From assembly GCF_013386165.1 (NCBI RefSeq), contig NZ_JACAOS010000018.1, positions 1-64,000 of the forward strand: a DNA stretch of 64,000 bases. The letters run 5' to 3'. Below the pieces are notes generated by a model. That model was given only the letters and a program-made list of their open reading frames with translations, did not search any database and was not told the origin of the DNA. This document shows, in pieces, positions 17,673 through 26,240 of this stretch. The stretch's first letter is position 1, and the number at the start of each line of letters is the position of its first letter. The DNA is from Pseudomonas gingeri (lineage in GTDB: Bacteria; Pseudomonadota; Gammaproteobacteria; Pseudomonadales; Pseudomonadaceae). Position numbers and translations under genes: made by a program.

Positions 17673-17927
17673 TCAACGATCGGGCAGGGTGATATTGAGT
17701 TCCAGGATCGAACAGCTGCCCTGGTTTTCCAGCGCCACGTGTACGTCGTCGGATCCGATATTGACGTACTTGCGGATGACTTCCACCAGTTCCTTCTGCA
17801 AGGCCGGCAGGTAATCCGGGGTGCTGCGTTGGCCGCGTTCGTGCGCCACAATGATCTGCAGACGCTCTTTCGCGACCGACGCGGTGCTTACTTTTTTGTT
17901 GGCACGAAAGAAGTCAAAAAGGTTCAT
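17673..17927 (-). CDS. minE: MinE, cell-division topological specificity factor
   Basis: The 84-residue protein starts with [12 protein letters not shown], the amphipathic membrane-targeting helix, followed by the MinD-contact segment with [12 protein letters not shown] and the C-terminal dimerisation domain. Length is normal for gamma-proteobacteria. It stimulates MinD ATPase and drives pole-to-pole oscillation. The gene follows minD after a gap of only 3 nt. Confidence 0.97.
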   Translation of the reverse strand: MNLFDFFRANKKVSTASVAKERLQIIVAHERGQRSTPDYLPALQKELVEVIRKYVNIGSDDVHVALENQGSCSILELNITLPDR

Positions 17928-17930
17928 TGC

Positions 17931-18743
17931 TTAGTTGCCTCCAAACAGGCGCTCGAAGAGTCCTTTTTTCTTCACATCGAGGAACCGATGTTCAACGGTC
18001 TTGCCCAGCAGGCGGTCGACCGCGTCGCTGTAGGCCTGGCCCGCATCGCTCTGGTCGTCGAGAATCACCGGCACGCCCTGGTTGGAGGCCTTGAGCACCG
18101 CCTGGGATTCAGGGATCACGCCCAGCAAGGTCACCGCGAGGATTTCCTTGACGTCTTCGACGCCAAGCATCTCGCCGTTGCTGACGCGCTCAGGGTTGTA
18201 GCGGGTCAGCAGCAGGTGTTCCTTGATCGGATCTTCGTTGTTCTCGGCGCGGCGCGATTTGCTCGCCAGCAGGCCCAGCATACGATCGGAGTCACGCACC
18301 GAGGACACTTCGGGGTTGGTCACGACGATGGCTTCGTCGGCGAAGTACATGGCCAGGTGGGCGCCCGTCTCGATACCGGCCGGGGAGTCGCAGACGACGA
18401 ACTCGAAGTCTTCCTTGAGGGCCATCAGGACTTTTTCCACGCCTTCCTTGGTCAGCGCGTCCTTGTCCCGGGTCTGGCTGGCGGCCAGCACGTAGAGGTT
18501 TTCCAGGCGCTTGTCTTTGATCAGGGCTTGTTGCAGGTTGGCTTCGCCCTGGACGACGTTGACGAAATCATACACAACGCGACGCTCGCAGCCCATGATC
18601 AGGTCGAGGTTACGCAGGCCGACGTCGAAGTCGACGATCACTGTCTTGTGGCCGCGTAGCGCGAGGCCGGTACCGATGGCGGCGCTGGTGGTGGTCTTAC
18701 CCACACCACCCTTGCCGGATGTAACCACGAGAATCTTGGCCAA
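17931..18743 (-). CDS. minD: MinD, septum-site-determining ATPase
   Basis: The 270-residue ParA/MinD-type ATPase has the deviant Walker A GKGGVGKTT near residue 11, switch I/II residues in DFDVGLRNLD and CDSPAGIETG, and a C-terminal amphipathic membrane-targeting helix KKKGLFERLF. It binds the membrane in the ATP state and recruits MinC to block FtsZ rings away from midcell. It is the middle gene of minCDE. Confidence 0.98.
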   Translation of the reverse strand: MAKILVVTSGKGGVGKTTTSAAIGTGLALRGHKTVIVDFDVGLRNLDLIMGCERRVVYDFVNVVQGEANLQQALIKDKRLENLYVLAASQTRDKDALTKEGVEKVLMALKEDFEFVVCDSPAGIETGAHLAMYFADEAIVVTNPEVSSVRDSDRMLGLLASKSRRAENNEDPIKEHLLLTRYNPERVSNGEMLGVEDVKEILAVTLLGVIPESQAVLKASNQGVPVILDDQSDAGQAYSDAVDRLLGKTVEHRFLDVKKKGLFERLFGGN

Positions 18744-18945
18744 GGTGTATCACCCCTAAGGAATAAAGGACTTTCAGCCCCTGAAGAACGTCACTAAAAA
18801 ATAACTGTAGTCGTGTAGCGTCGGTTGGAAATCGAGGAAAAGTCTGAAGTGCCCCGGGTTATTCTTACCTTTCGCGATTTCCCACGCTGTTCGAGCTGTT
18901 TTCGCTACGAAAAGGCGACATTTTGGAAATGGCGGCAAGTATCCG

Positions 18946-19683
18946 TTAAAGCCGGATGATGTTCAACACGTCACCGGACAAGCTGACTTGAACACCGGCG
19001 CCCCACAATGGATCGCGGCGCAAATCCTCGGAAACCTTGTATTGGCCGGCGATCGAGACCAGCTCGGCGCTCAACTGTTGGCAGAAAATCCGTGCCTTGG
19101 TATCCCCCTTGATGCCGGCCAGGGCGCGACCGCGCATGGGGCCATAAACATGGATATTGCCATCGGCCAGAAGTTCCGCGCCGGGGCTGACGGAGGCGAT
19201 CACCACCAGGTCGCCACCCTGGGCGTAGACCTGTTGGCCGCCACGTACCGGCGAGGTGATGATCTTCGTCGGTTTGATAGTAGGCTCTGGTGGTTTTTCC
19301 GGTTTTTTCTTTTCCAGGCCTTCGGTCGGATCGACCGGCCGTTCGCGGGCGCCGGACGGCGGCAGCACCGGCAGGTCAATGGCAATCGCCGCGGCAATGT
19401 CTTCGATGCGGTTGGCACGGATGGCCAGGGTGCGCAGGCCGTGTTGGCGGCAGACGCGCATCAGCCCGGGCAGGTCGATGGCGCCCTGGCCGTCCGGCAG
19501 TTTGTCCAGTGCCAGCACCAATGGCGTGTTGCTGAAAAAGTTCGGGGCCTGGGCGACTTTGGCCGCCAATTGCCGGTCGAGGGCGTCGAGGTTGTTCTGC
19601 GCCAGCTCCAGCACCGTGATGGCGAGCATGCTGCCCTTCAGCTGGAACACGGGATCCTGGTCTAGCAGTTCGGTTTGGCTCAT
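18946..19683 (-). CDS. minC: MinC, septum-site-determining inhibitor
   Basis: The 245-residue protein starts [17 protein letters not shown] and has an N-terminal FtsZ-inhibiting domain, a Pro/Lys-rich linker (about residues 110-140, [12 protein letters not shown]) and a C-terminal beta-helix domain with [14 protein letters not shown] and [10 protein letters not shown] that dimerises and binds MinD. ATG 19683 is chosen over an upstream ATG because the remembered family N-terminus begins MSQTE. A 202-nt gap separates it from minD. Confidence 0.95.
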   Translation of the reverse strand: MSQTELLDQDPVFQLKGSMLAITVLELAQNNLDALDRQLAAKVAQAPNFFSNTPLVLALDKLPDGQGAIDLPGLMRVCRQHGLRTLAIRANRIEDIAAAIAIDLPVLPPSGARERPVDPTEGLEKKKPEKPPEPTIKPTKIITSPVRGGQQVYAQGGDLVVIASVSPGAELLADGNIHVYGPMRGRALAGIKGDTKARIFCQQLSAELVSIAGQYKVSEDLRRDPLWGAGVQVSLSGDVLNIIRL

Positions 19684-19721
19684 GGTCGGGATAACGCAGC
19701 TTGTCACTAAAAGTGCCGAGA

Positions 19722-19750
19722 CTTATAACGAGAACGCCCGCAGGCCGCAA
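19722..19750 (-). promoter_or_regulatory. sigma70-type promoter of minC
   Basis: On the minus strand TTGCGG, a 17-nt spacer and TATAAG face minC, placing the start point near 19715 with a leader of about 30 nt. Opposite it, TAGAAT at 19768-19773 may be the -10 of the divergent acyltransferase gene, whose -35 is weak. Confidence 0.5.
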
Positions 19751-19804
19751 GCCGCCGCGAACCGTTGTAGAATGCGCGGCCCTGTTGTCTGTCCGGAATC
19801 ACCC

Positions 19805-20737
19805 ATGGATCGCCCGCGTTTTCGAGCTGCTTTTCTTCATCCCCGTTACTGGCTGTTATGGCTGGGGTTGGGATTGCTGTGGCTGATTGTCCAACTGCCC
19901 TATGGCTGCCTGCTGTGGCTGGGGCGTTTCCTCGGTGCGGTGATGTATCGGGTTTCCGCCGACCGACGGACGATTGCCGCTCTGAATTTGAAGTTGTGCT
20001 TTCCGGCGTTGTCCGACGCCGAGCGTGACCAGTTGCTGAGGAAAAATCTTGCGTCCACCGGGATCGCTTTCTTCGAAATGGCCATGAGCTGGTGGTGGCC
20101 CAAGCCACGCCTGGCACGACTGGCCCATATCGAAGGGCTCGAACACCTGCAAAACGCCCAGCGCGAAGGCAAGGGCGTGATCCTCATGGCCCTGCATTTC
20201 ACCACCCTGGAAATCGGCGCGGCCCTGCTCGGCCAGCGGCACACCATTGACGGTATGTACCGTGAACACAGCAATGCGCTGTTCGATTTTATCCAGCGCC
20301 GTGGCCGTGAACGGCACAACCTCGATTCCCTGGCGGTGGAGCGCGACGATGTGCGCGGCATGCTCAAGTTGCTGCGCGCCGGTCGGGCGATCTGGTATGC
20401 ACCGGACCAGGACTACGGGATCAAGCAGAGCGTGTTCGTGCCGTTGTTCGGTATCCAGGCGGCGACCGTGACCGCCACCAGCAAGTTCGCCCGCTTGGGC
20501 AAGGCGCTGGTGGTGCCGTTTACCCAGGAACGCCTGGCGGATGGCAGGGGTTATCGGCTGGTGATTCATCCGCCGCTGACTGACTTCCCGGGAGAAACCG
20601 AGGAGGCCGACTGCCTGCGGATCAACCAATGGGTCGAAGTGGTGCTGCGCAAATGTCCTGAGCAGTATCTCTGGGCCCATCGCCGCTTCAAGAGCCGGCC
20701 ACCAGGTGAGCCAAAACTCTACCCGAAACGCCGATAA
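19805..20737 (+). CDS. lpxL: lipid A biosynthesis acyltransferase (LpxL/HtrB family)
   Basis: The 310-residue inner-membrane enzyme has one N-terminal transmembrane segment (about residues 13-35). The HxxxxE/D catalytic motif is seen in LHFTTLE near residue 120, and the following MYREHSN and WYAPDQDYG motifs are diagnostic of LpxL/LpxM. It transfers a laurate-type secondary acyl chain to Kdo2-lipid IVA. ATG 19805 is used because the upstream part of the frame overlaps minC antisense. Pseudomonads carry more than one htrB-like paralogue, so which acyl position this one serves is open. Confidence 0.9.
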   Translation: MDRPRFRAAFLHPRYWLLWLGLGLLWLIVQLPYGCLLWLGRFLGAVMYRVSADRRTIAALNLKLCFPALSDAERDQLLRKNLASTGIAFFEMAMSWWWPKPRLARLAHIEGLEHLQNAQREGKGVILMALHFTTLEIGAALLGQRHTIDGMYREHSNALFDFIQRRGRERHNLDSLAVERDDVRGMLKLLRAGRAIWYAPDQDYGIKQSVFVPLFGIQAATVTATSKFARLGKALVVPFTQERLADGRGYRLVIHPPLTDFPGETEEADCLRINQWVEVVLRKCPEQYLWAHRRFKSRPPGEPKLYPKRR

Positions 20738-20808
20738 AACCATCCGGGTGTTGCGGCGGGGACCGGGGGTGGTGTATCAGGATGTTTCCTGACTGACGGA
20801 GTGTCGCG

Positions 20809-21987
20809 ATGAGCCCAGCTGAACCGGTCACCGGTCTGATTCTCTCCGGAGGTGGCGCACGCGCCGCCTATCAGGTGGGTGTGTTGGCGGGGATTGCCGA
20901 GCTGTTGCCCGAAGGGGCGGCCAACCCTTTTCCGGTGATCGTCGGGACTTCGGCCGGGGCGATCAATGCGGTCAGTCTGGCCAGTGGGGCGGTGGACTTC
21001 GTGGCGGCGATCGAACGTCTGACGGCATTCTGGCAGGGCTTTCACAGTCACCTGGTGTTGCGTAGCGACTGGCCGGGCGTGATGCGTCAGGCCGGACGAT
21101 TCTTCGGCCGCAGCCTGCTGGGCATGGGCGCCCAGGTGCCGGTGGCGTTGCTCGACAGTTCGCCCTTGCGCGACCTGCTCAATGAAAAGCTGCACCTGCC
21201 GGGTATCGACCACGCCATCGAGCAGCAGCAACTGCATGCGGTGGCGGTGACCGCGTTTGGTTATGAGTCGGGCCAGGCGGTGACCTTTTATCAGGGCAAG
21301 GGCGCCATTGATTCCTGGTTGCGCCATCGTCGGGTGGGTATGCCGACCCAACTGACGGTTGAGCACTTGCTGGCGAGTTCAGCGATCCCGCTGCTGTTTG
21401 CCCCGGTCAAGCTGGGTCAGGAGTATTTCGGTGATGGTGCGGTGCGCCAGTCGGCACCGATCAGTCCGGCGCTGCATCTGGGCGCTACCCGGGTGCTGGT
21501 GGTGGGGGTCAGCGGCAACCCGCGGGGTATCGACACCGCCACCGAGCGTACCTATAGCGGGCAGCAGCCGAGCCTGGCGCAGATTGGTGGGCATATGCTC
21601 AACAGTACGTTTATTGACAGCCTGGAAAGCGATATCGAGCTGTTGCAGCGCTTGAATCAGTGCAGCCGGCTGTTGCCGCCACAACCGCGCAGCCTGGGTC
21701 TGGCGCCGGTGGATGTGCTGGTGATCGCGCCGAGCCAGCCGATCGATGAAATTGCCGCGCGCCATCGCCATGAATTGCCGCCGGCGTTGCGCTTTTTCCT
21801 GCGTGGGCCGGGGGCGACCCGGACCAGTGGTGCCGGGGTACTGAGCTATCTGCTGTTCGAGGCGTCTTATTGCAGCGAGTTGATCGAGCTGGGGCGTCGT
21901 GATGCGCTGGCCAAGCGTGACGAGTTGTGCCGGTTCCTCGGGTTGCCGCAGGTTTCGAGGGTGGCGCAGTCGGCGTCGGTGGTCTAG
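20809..21987 (+). CDS. patatin-like phospholipase
   Basis: The 392-residue protein has all patatin elements: the glycine-rich oxyanion loop SGGGARAAYQVG near residue 15, the GTSAG nucleophile elbow near residue 45 and the DGA catalytic Asp motif in YFGDGAVRQ near residue 208. No signal peptide is seen, so it is not of the two-partner PlpD type and may act at the inner face of the membrane. Its TAG stop at 21985 lies inside the first REP unit of the following array. Confidence 0.9.
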   Translation: MSPAEPVTGLILSGGGARAAYQVGVLAGIAELLPEGAANPFPVIVGTSAGAINAVSLASGAVDFVAAIERLTAFWQGFHSHLVLRSDWPGVMRQAGRFFGRSLLGMGAQVPVALLDSSPLRDLLNEKLHLPGIDHAIEQQQLHAVAVTAFGYESGQAVTFYQGKGAIDSWLRHRRVGMPTQLTVEHLLASSAIPLLFAPVKLGQEYFGDGAVRQSAPISPALHLGATRVLVVGVSGNPRGIDTATERTYSGQQPSLAQIGGHMLNSTFIDSLESDIELLQRLNQCSRLLPPQPRSLGLAPVDVLVIAPSQPIDEIAARHRHELPPALRFFLRGPGATRTSGAGVLSYLLFEASYCSELIELGRRDALAKRDELCRFLGLPQVSRVAQSASVV

Positions 21988-22447
21988 GCGCCGGCTTGCT
22001 GGCGATGGCGTCAGCAAGAGCAATGCAAGGCTCAAGGGCCTCATCGCTGGCAAGCCAGCTCCTACAGGGAACTGGGGCAGCACGATACTTTTGCGGTGAA
22101 ATGCGGTTCTGTAGGAGCCGGCTTGCTGGCGATGGCGTCAGCAAGAGCAATGCAGGGCTCGAGGGCCTCATCGCTGGCAAGCCAGCTCCTACAGGGAACT
22201 GGGGCAGCACGATACTTTTGCGGTGAAACGCGGTTCTGTAGGCGCCGGCTTGCTGGCGATGGCGTCAGCAAGGGCAATGCAGGGCTCAAGGGCCTCATCG
22301 CTGGCAAGCCAGCTCCTACAGGGAACTGGGGTCGCACGATACTTTTGCGGTGAAATGCGGTTCTGTAGGAGCCGGCTTGCTGGCGATGGCGTCAGCAAGG
22401 GCAATGCAAGGCTCAAGGGCCTCATCGCTGGCAAGCCAGCTCCTACA
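21983..22447. repeat. tandem array of four REPINs, 127-bp period
   Basis: Four REPINs of about 84 bp start at 21983, 22110, 22237 and 22364. Each has GCCGGCTTGCTGGCGATGG at the left and CATCGCTGGCAAGCCAGCTC at the right. The linkers of about 43 bp between copies are nearly identical (GCACGATACTTTTGCGGTGA), so the whole 127-bp unit was duplicated in tandem rather than inserted four times. The first copy begins over the patatin gene stop codon. Long open frames across this array are by-products of the repeat. Confidence 0.92.
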
Positions 22448-22486
22448 GGGACCTGTGACAAGACGTGGGCTTTTGCAGCCGGTTGG

Positions 22487-23296
22487 TTACGGTGCCAGCA
22501 GGTTCGCTGCCAGATAACGGGCCACCGACTCCTCGCTGCAACTGCCCAGGGTTTCATGCCCGGGCAGGGCCTGGAACACCTTGGCGTGGGCCGTGCCCAT
22601 CACCAGGCCCTTGCCGATGCTCGAGAGCATTTCCACATCGTTCATCCCGTCGCCGAACGCGATGCACTCACTCAGTGGCACTTGCAGGAAGTCCGCGAGC
22701 TTCTTCAGGGCACTGCCCTTGGACACGCTGCTGGCCATCATTTCCAGGCAGAAAGGCGAGGAAAAGGTGCTATGCACCTGATCGCCCACCAGGGATTTGA
22801 GCTGTTCATCCAGAATGGCCAGGGCCTCATGGTCCTTGTCCTTGTGGATAAAGAAGACTTTCTCCACCGCCTCGATGGGGAACTCATCGCCCGTCACGAC
22901 CGTGGGGGGAAAGCCTTCGTTCAGCATGAATCTGGCGAGCAACTGGCTATCGGCATTGGTGAACCAGCGGGACTGGCCATACAGGTTGGTCACCAGGTCA
23001 GGGTCGTGCCGGGTGGCGTCGAGCAGTGCGCGCACCGCCTGCGGTGGCAGATGCTCGCTGGCTTGCAGGGTCTTGCAGGCACTGCTGATCCGCGCGCCGT
23101 TGGCGGTGATCAGGTGAACCGGCAGGTTGTAGGGCCGCAGGATCGCCTCGACATCGGGCTGGCTGCGCCCGGTGGCAATGACCACCTGTTTGCCGGCGTC
23201 CAGCAGGCGCTGGAGTACCCTGTGGGAATAGTCGCCGATGCTGTCATCCGGTAACAGCAGGGTGCCGTCCAGGTCGGTGGCGATCAGGTGGTACAT
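22487..23296 (-). CDS. YigL-like HAD-IIB (Cof-type) phosphatase
   Basis: The 269-residue protein has HAD motif I DLDGTLL at residues 7-13, motif II ATGRS, the Lys of motif III in SKGSALKK and motif IV GDGMNDVEML. From memory it follows E. coli YigL closely along its length, including the MYH/MYQ start, TNLYG and CLEMMASSVSKG; YigL dephosphorylates pyridoxal phosphate and several sugar phosphates. AGGA 7 nt before ATG 23296 sets the start. It stands alone between the REPIN array and the MlaA-like gene. Confidence 0.88.
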   Translation of the reverse strand: MYHLIATDLDGTLLLPDDSIGDYSHRVLQRLLDAGKQVVIATGRSQPDVEAILRPYNLPVHLITANGARISSACKTLQASEHLPPQAVRALLDATRHDPDLVTNLYGQSRWFTNADSQLLARFMLNEGFPPTVVTGDEFPIEAVEKVFFIHKDKDHEALAILDEQLKSLVGDQVHSTFSSPFCLEMMASSVSKGSALKKLADFLQVPLSECIAFGDGMNDVEMLSSIGKGLVMGTAHAKVFQALPGHETLGSCSEESVARYLAANLLAP

Positions 23297-23359
23297 GTGT
23301 ATGTCCTTGTCAGATCTGTTTGTCTTTAATATCCCGGACAGGCCCTGCAAGGTCCGGGG

Positions 23360-24148
23360 TTATTCGGCAATCTGCAACTTGCGCGCCTCGGTGTACACGT
23401 AGCGGACTTTCTCGTATTCGAACGGTGAGTTCAACTGGCCATAACGGAAGCTGGTGGTGTAGCGCTTGTCGATGGCTTCCAGCAGGTAGATCTCCGGGTG
23501 GTTTGAACTGACCTGCGAGACGTTGAGGAAGTTGATCTGCGATTCGGCGGCGAAGTCGAACACCAGGCCACTGGTATCGCGCAGGTTCGACGGTCCGAAG
23601 AACGGCAGCACCAGGTACGCGCCGCCCGGCACACCGTAGAAGCCCAGGGTCTGGCCGAAGTCTTCGGTCTGCCGTGGCAGGCCCATCTTGGTCGCCGGGT
23701 CCCACAGGCCGGCAACGCCGATGGTGGTGTTGAGCAGCAGGCGCCCGGTGGTTTCCAGTGCCCGCTTGCCCTTGAACTGGAACAGGCTGTTGAGCAGGTT
23801 GGAGACATCCCCCAGGTTACTGAAAAAGTGGCTCACGCCCTCGCGCAGGAAGGTTGGCGTGACGTAGCGGTAGCCATCGACCGCCGGCAGGAACACCCAC
23901 TCGTCGAAGCGATAGTTGAAGTGATAGACCCGGCGGTTCCAGGACTCCAGCGGGTCGTAGACGCTCAGGGCGGTGAGGGTCGAGCGTTCGAATTCACGCT
24001 GGTCCAGGCCCGGATTGAACTTGAGCTTTTTCAACGGCTCGGTGAAACCGTCCGGGTCCGGCGCCACTTGATCGTGGGCCTTGCTGTTGTCGGCCAGGGC
24101 AGGGGTTGCACAGAGTAACGCAGCGATCAGCAGGAGAGATTTAGCCAC
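23360..24148 (-). CDS. MlaA/VacJ-family protein without lipobox
   Basis: The 262-residue protein has the MlaA fold signature YDPLESWNRRVYHFNYRFD near residue 65, GVSHFFSNLGDVSNLLN and LPRQTEDFGQTLGFYG. MlaA sits in the outer membrane and removes misplaced phospholipid. Unlike classical VacJ, the N-terminus (LLLIAALLCATPALAD) has no acceptable lipobox, because the residue before Cys is Leu; cleavage after ALA is more likely. GTG 24148 with GGAG 7 nt upstream is used. It overlaps the preceding alpha/beta hydrolase gene by 8 bp. Confidence 0.88.
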   Translation of the reverse strand: MAKSLLLIAALLCATPALADNSKAHDQVAPDPDGFTEPLKKLKFNPGLDQREFERSTLTALSVYDPLESWNRRVYHFNYRFDEWVFLPAVDGYRYVTPTFLREGVSHFFSNLGDVSNLLNSLFQFKGKRALETTGRLLLNTTIGVAGLWDPATKMGLPRQTEDFGQTLGFYGVPGGAYLVLPFFGPSNLRDTSGLVFDFAAESQINFLNVSQVSSNHPEIYLLEAIDKRYTTSFRYGQLNSPFEYEKVRYVYTEARKLQIAE

Positions 24149-25439
24149 GGAAGAACTCCAGCATGGCGTCGGCGTTGACGCGGTAATTGAGGTTGCCGCA
24201 GTGGCCGCCATGGGGGTAGACCGTCAGGCGATCGCCAAAGGTGCTGCGCAGAAAACCGAGGTCGCCAGGGCCGAGGATCACGTCGTCGGCGTTGTGCATC
24301 ACGGCGATTTTCGGGCTGTTGTGCAGGTAGTCCTTGAGGGCGTAGAGGCTGACCTGGTCGATCAGTTGCAGCAGGCTGCCGCCGTCGCTGCGGGCGCGCC
24401 ACATCGGGATCACCTGTTCGGTCAGGTAGCAGTCGAAGTCACACTGCAGGGCGCGCTTGAACATCGGCGTCAGGCTGGTGCCTTCGCTGATCGGGTACTT
24501 GGGCGGTGTAATCAGGCCGCGGCGGTTGATCAGGTCCGAGGTAAAGGCGATGTCCGCCGCCGAAAAACGGAAGGTGGTGCCGATCAGCATGGCCATCTGT
24601 TCGTTGGTCAGGTGTTGCCTGGACTGCTGGAAGTCGTAGAGCAGGGCGTCGTTGAGGTCGATGTAGCCCTTCTGCTGGAAGTAGCGGGTCAGCTTGGCCA
24701 GCACCAGCTCGTAGAAGGTGGTGCTGTTGTTGATGCCCTTGACCTCGGTCTGCACCAGCTTGTCGAGGTTGGTGATCGAGGTGTAGAGGTTGACCGGCGG
24801 GTTGAGCAGCAGGACTTTCTTGAAGTTGAAGCTGCGCCGGGTCTCATCCAGCTTGCTGACAAAGGCCGCGTCGAGGGCGCCGAGGCTGTAGCCGGTGAGG
24901 TAGTACTCGGTCACCGGCAGTTTCGGTTGCTGGGCGCGCACCGCCTGCATCACCCGGTACATGTCCTCGGCGTCTTCCTGGCTGATGCCGGGGGTGGCAA
25001 AGCGTGAGGCGGCGCTCATGAAGTCGAAGCTGGTGGGCGAGGACAACTGCACGACATGGTAGCCGGCCTGGTAGTAGAGCTTCTTCAGGTACTCGTTGAT
25101 GCTGCTGTCATAGCGCGCGCCGGTGCCGGAGATCAGGAAGATCAGGGGCGCGGGGTGATCCTGCTGGGCCAGGCGGTAGGTGAGTTTCTTCACCGCCCAG
25201 AAATTGTCCGGGAGGATGAAGTCGCGCTCGGGGCGCAGCTTGAGGCTGTAGTCGGACTGATTGATCTTGTCGTCGTCGGGCAGTTTCGGTCGCAGCGCCG
25301 GCGGCGTGGTGGCGATGGTCGCTTCAAACGGGTTGGTCAACGGGTAGCCATAGCTGGCGGCGTCGACATCGACTGCCAGGGCGGACGCACTCAGAATGAG
25401 ACCGCCGAGAAAGGCAGCGAGGCGCAGAGAACGGAGCAT
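24141..25439 (-). CDS. secreted alpha/beta-hydrolase-like protein
   Basis: The 432-residue protein has a signal peptide ending near ASALA|VDVD (residues 18-22). An ISGTG loop and a GYSLGA nucleophile elbow indicate an alpha/beta hydrolase (esterase or lipase-like); HNADDVIL and HGGHCG supply candidate Asp and His. AGGGA 7 nt before ATG 25439 supports the start. The overlap with the MlaA-like gene suggests the two act together in the periplasm, perhaps on phospholipids; that is inference. I do not recall an experimentally characterised homologue. Confidence 0.8.
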   Translation of the reverse strand: MLRSLRLAAFLGGLILSASALAVDVDAASYGYPLTNPFEATIATTPPALRPKLPDDDKINQSDYSLKLRPERDFILPDNFWAVKKLTYRLAQQDHPAPLIFLISGTGARYDSSINEYLKKLYYQAGYHVVQLSSPTSFDFMSAASRFATPGISQEDAEDMYRVMQAVRAQQPKLPVTEYYLTGYSLGALDAAFVSKLDETRRSFNFKKVLLLNPPVNLYTSITNLDKLVQTEVKGINNSTTFYELVLAKLTRYFQQKGYIDLNDALLYDFQQSRQHLTNEQMAMLIGTTFRFSAADIAFTSDLINRRGLITPPKYPISEGTSLTPMFKRALQCDFDCYLTEQVIPMWRARSDGGSLLQLIDQVSLYALKDYLHNSPKIAVMHNADDVILGPGDLGFLRSTFGDRLTVYPHGGHCGNLNYRVNADAMLEFFRG

Positions 25440-25675
25440 GACTACATCCCTTTGAAGGAAAGCGCTGAATGAGGTTCGCAGGCTATGACCACGGGGGTAC
25501 TGCCGAAGTGCCATGTCCCGACGCTAAAAAAATATTTTAGACCGGGTTGCGCCGAGCAATTGCCTGGCAACGATACACTTTGCCGCAGTTTGCCGAACAC
25601 TTATGTGTGGTGAGCGCTTGCATAGGCGGTTCTGGCGATTATGCTGGGCGCCGTTTTCGCTTATCGGAGTCGTCC

Positions 25676-26056
25676 ATGTCTCGCCGTTTGCCGCTGGTTC
25701 TGCTGCTTATTGTCCTGCCGTTGTGGCTGGCTGCCAGTTATGGCGTGCGTTATGGGTTGATGGAGGACGGGCAGTGGGTTGGCTTGTGCATGGATGAGGC
25801 GCAGCGCTGGCAGTGCCAGGCGCGTTCGAACCTGGGTTGGTTGATCCACTTCAAGACGCTGGGCTGGACCGCGCTGGTCGCGGCGGTGTTGGCGTTTGTG
25901 GCACCGGGGCGCCTGGGCCGGGGCTTGGCGGTGTTGGCGATGCTGGCCGGGTTTCCGGCGCTGGCGTTGTATAACACCACCCTGGCGGTGTTTGGACTGG
26001 TGATTGCGGGGTTGCGGTTGGTCAGAGCATCGCGTGACTCGGTGTCATCTAGTTAA
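25676..26056 (+). CDS. small inner-membrane protein of unknown function
   Basis: The 126-residue product has an N-terminal hydrophobic segment (LPLVLLLIVLPLWLAAS), a Cys-containing loop (GLCMDEAQRWQCQARS) and two further transmembrane helices (about 57-75 and 84-108). GGAG lies 7 nt before ATG 25676. It is divergent from the alpha/beta hydrolase gene. The two Cys of the loop could form a periplasmic disulfide. Family not recognised. Confidence 0.75.
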   Translation: MSRRLPLVLLLIVLPLWLAASYGVRYGLMEDGQWVGLCMDEAQRWQCQARSNLGWLIHFKTLGWTALVAAVLAFVAPGRLGRGLAVLAMLAGFPALALYNTTLAVFGLVIAGLRLVRASRDSVSSS

Positions 26057-26081
26057 GGAAACTTGCAGCCGGGCAAGCTCT

Positions 26082-26214
26082 TGTGGCGAGCGGGCTTGCC
26101 CGCGTTCGGCTGCGAAGCAGTCGTAAATCCGGTTATCTCGGTATGCCTGATAGGTCGGGTCCGCTGGTTTTGGGGGCGCTTCGCACCCCAGCGCGGGCAA
26201 GCCCGCTCACCACA
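26082..26214. repeat. REPIN, GTGGCGAGCGGGCTTGCCC type
   Basis: Left TGTGGCGAGCGGGCTTGCCC and right GGGCAAGCCCGCTCACCACA are inverted. An internal CGAAGCAGTC / GGGGCGCTTCGCACCCC palindrome lies between them. Same subfamily as 12443-12573. Confidence 0.88.
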
Positions 26215-26240
26215 AATTTCGGCCAGACTTGAGATCGCTC

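Noticed and set aside
21983-22447. CRISPR-like periodic repeats
   Set aside because: The units are palindromic REPINs of 84 bp with nearly identical linkers; a CRISPR array would have short repeats and unrelated spacers, and there are no cas genes.
22223-23254. 343-codon frame starting in the REPIN array
   Set aside because: Its first part translates repeat DNA and the remainder is antisense to the YigL-like gene.
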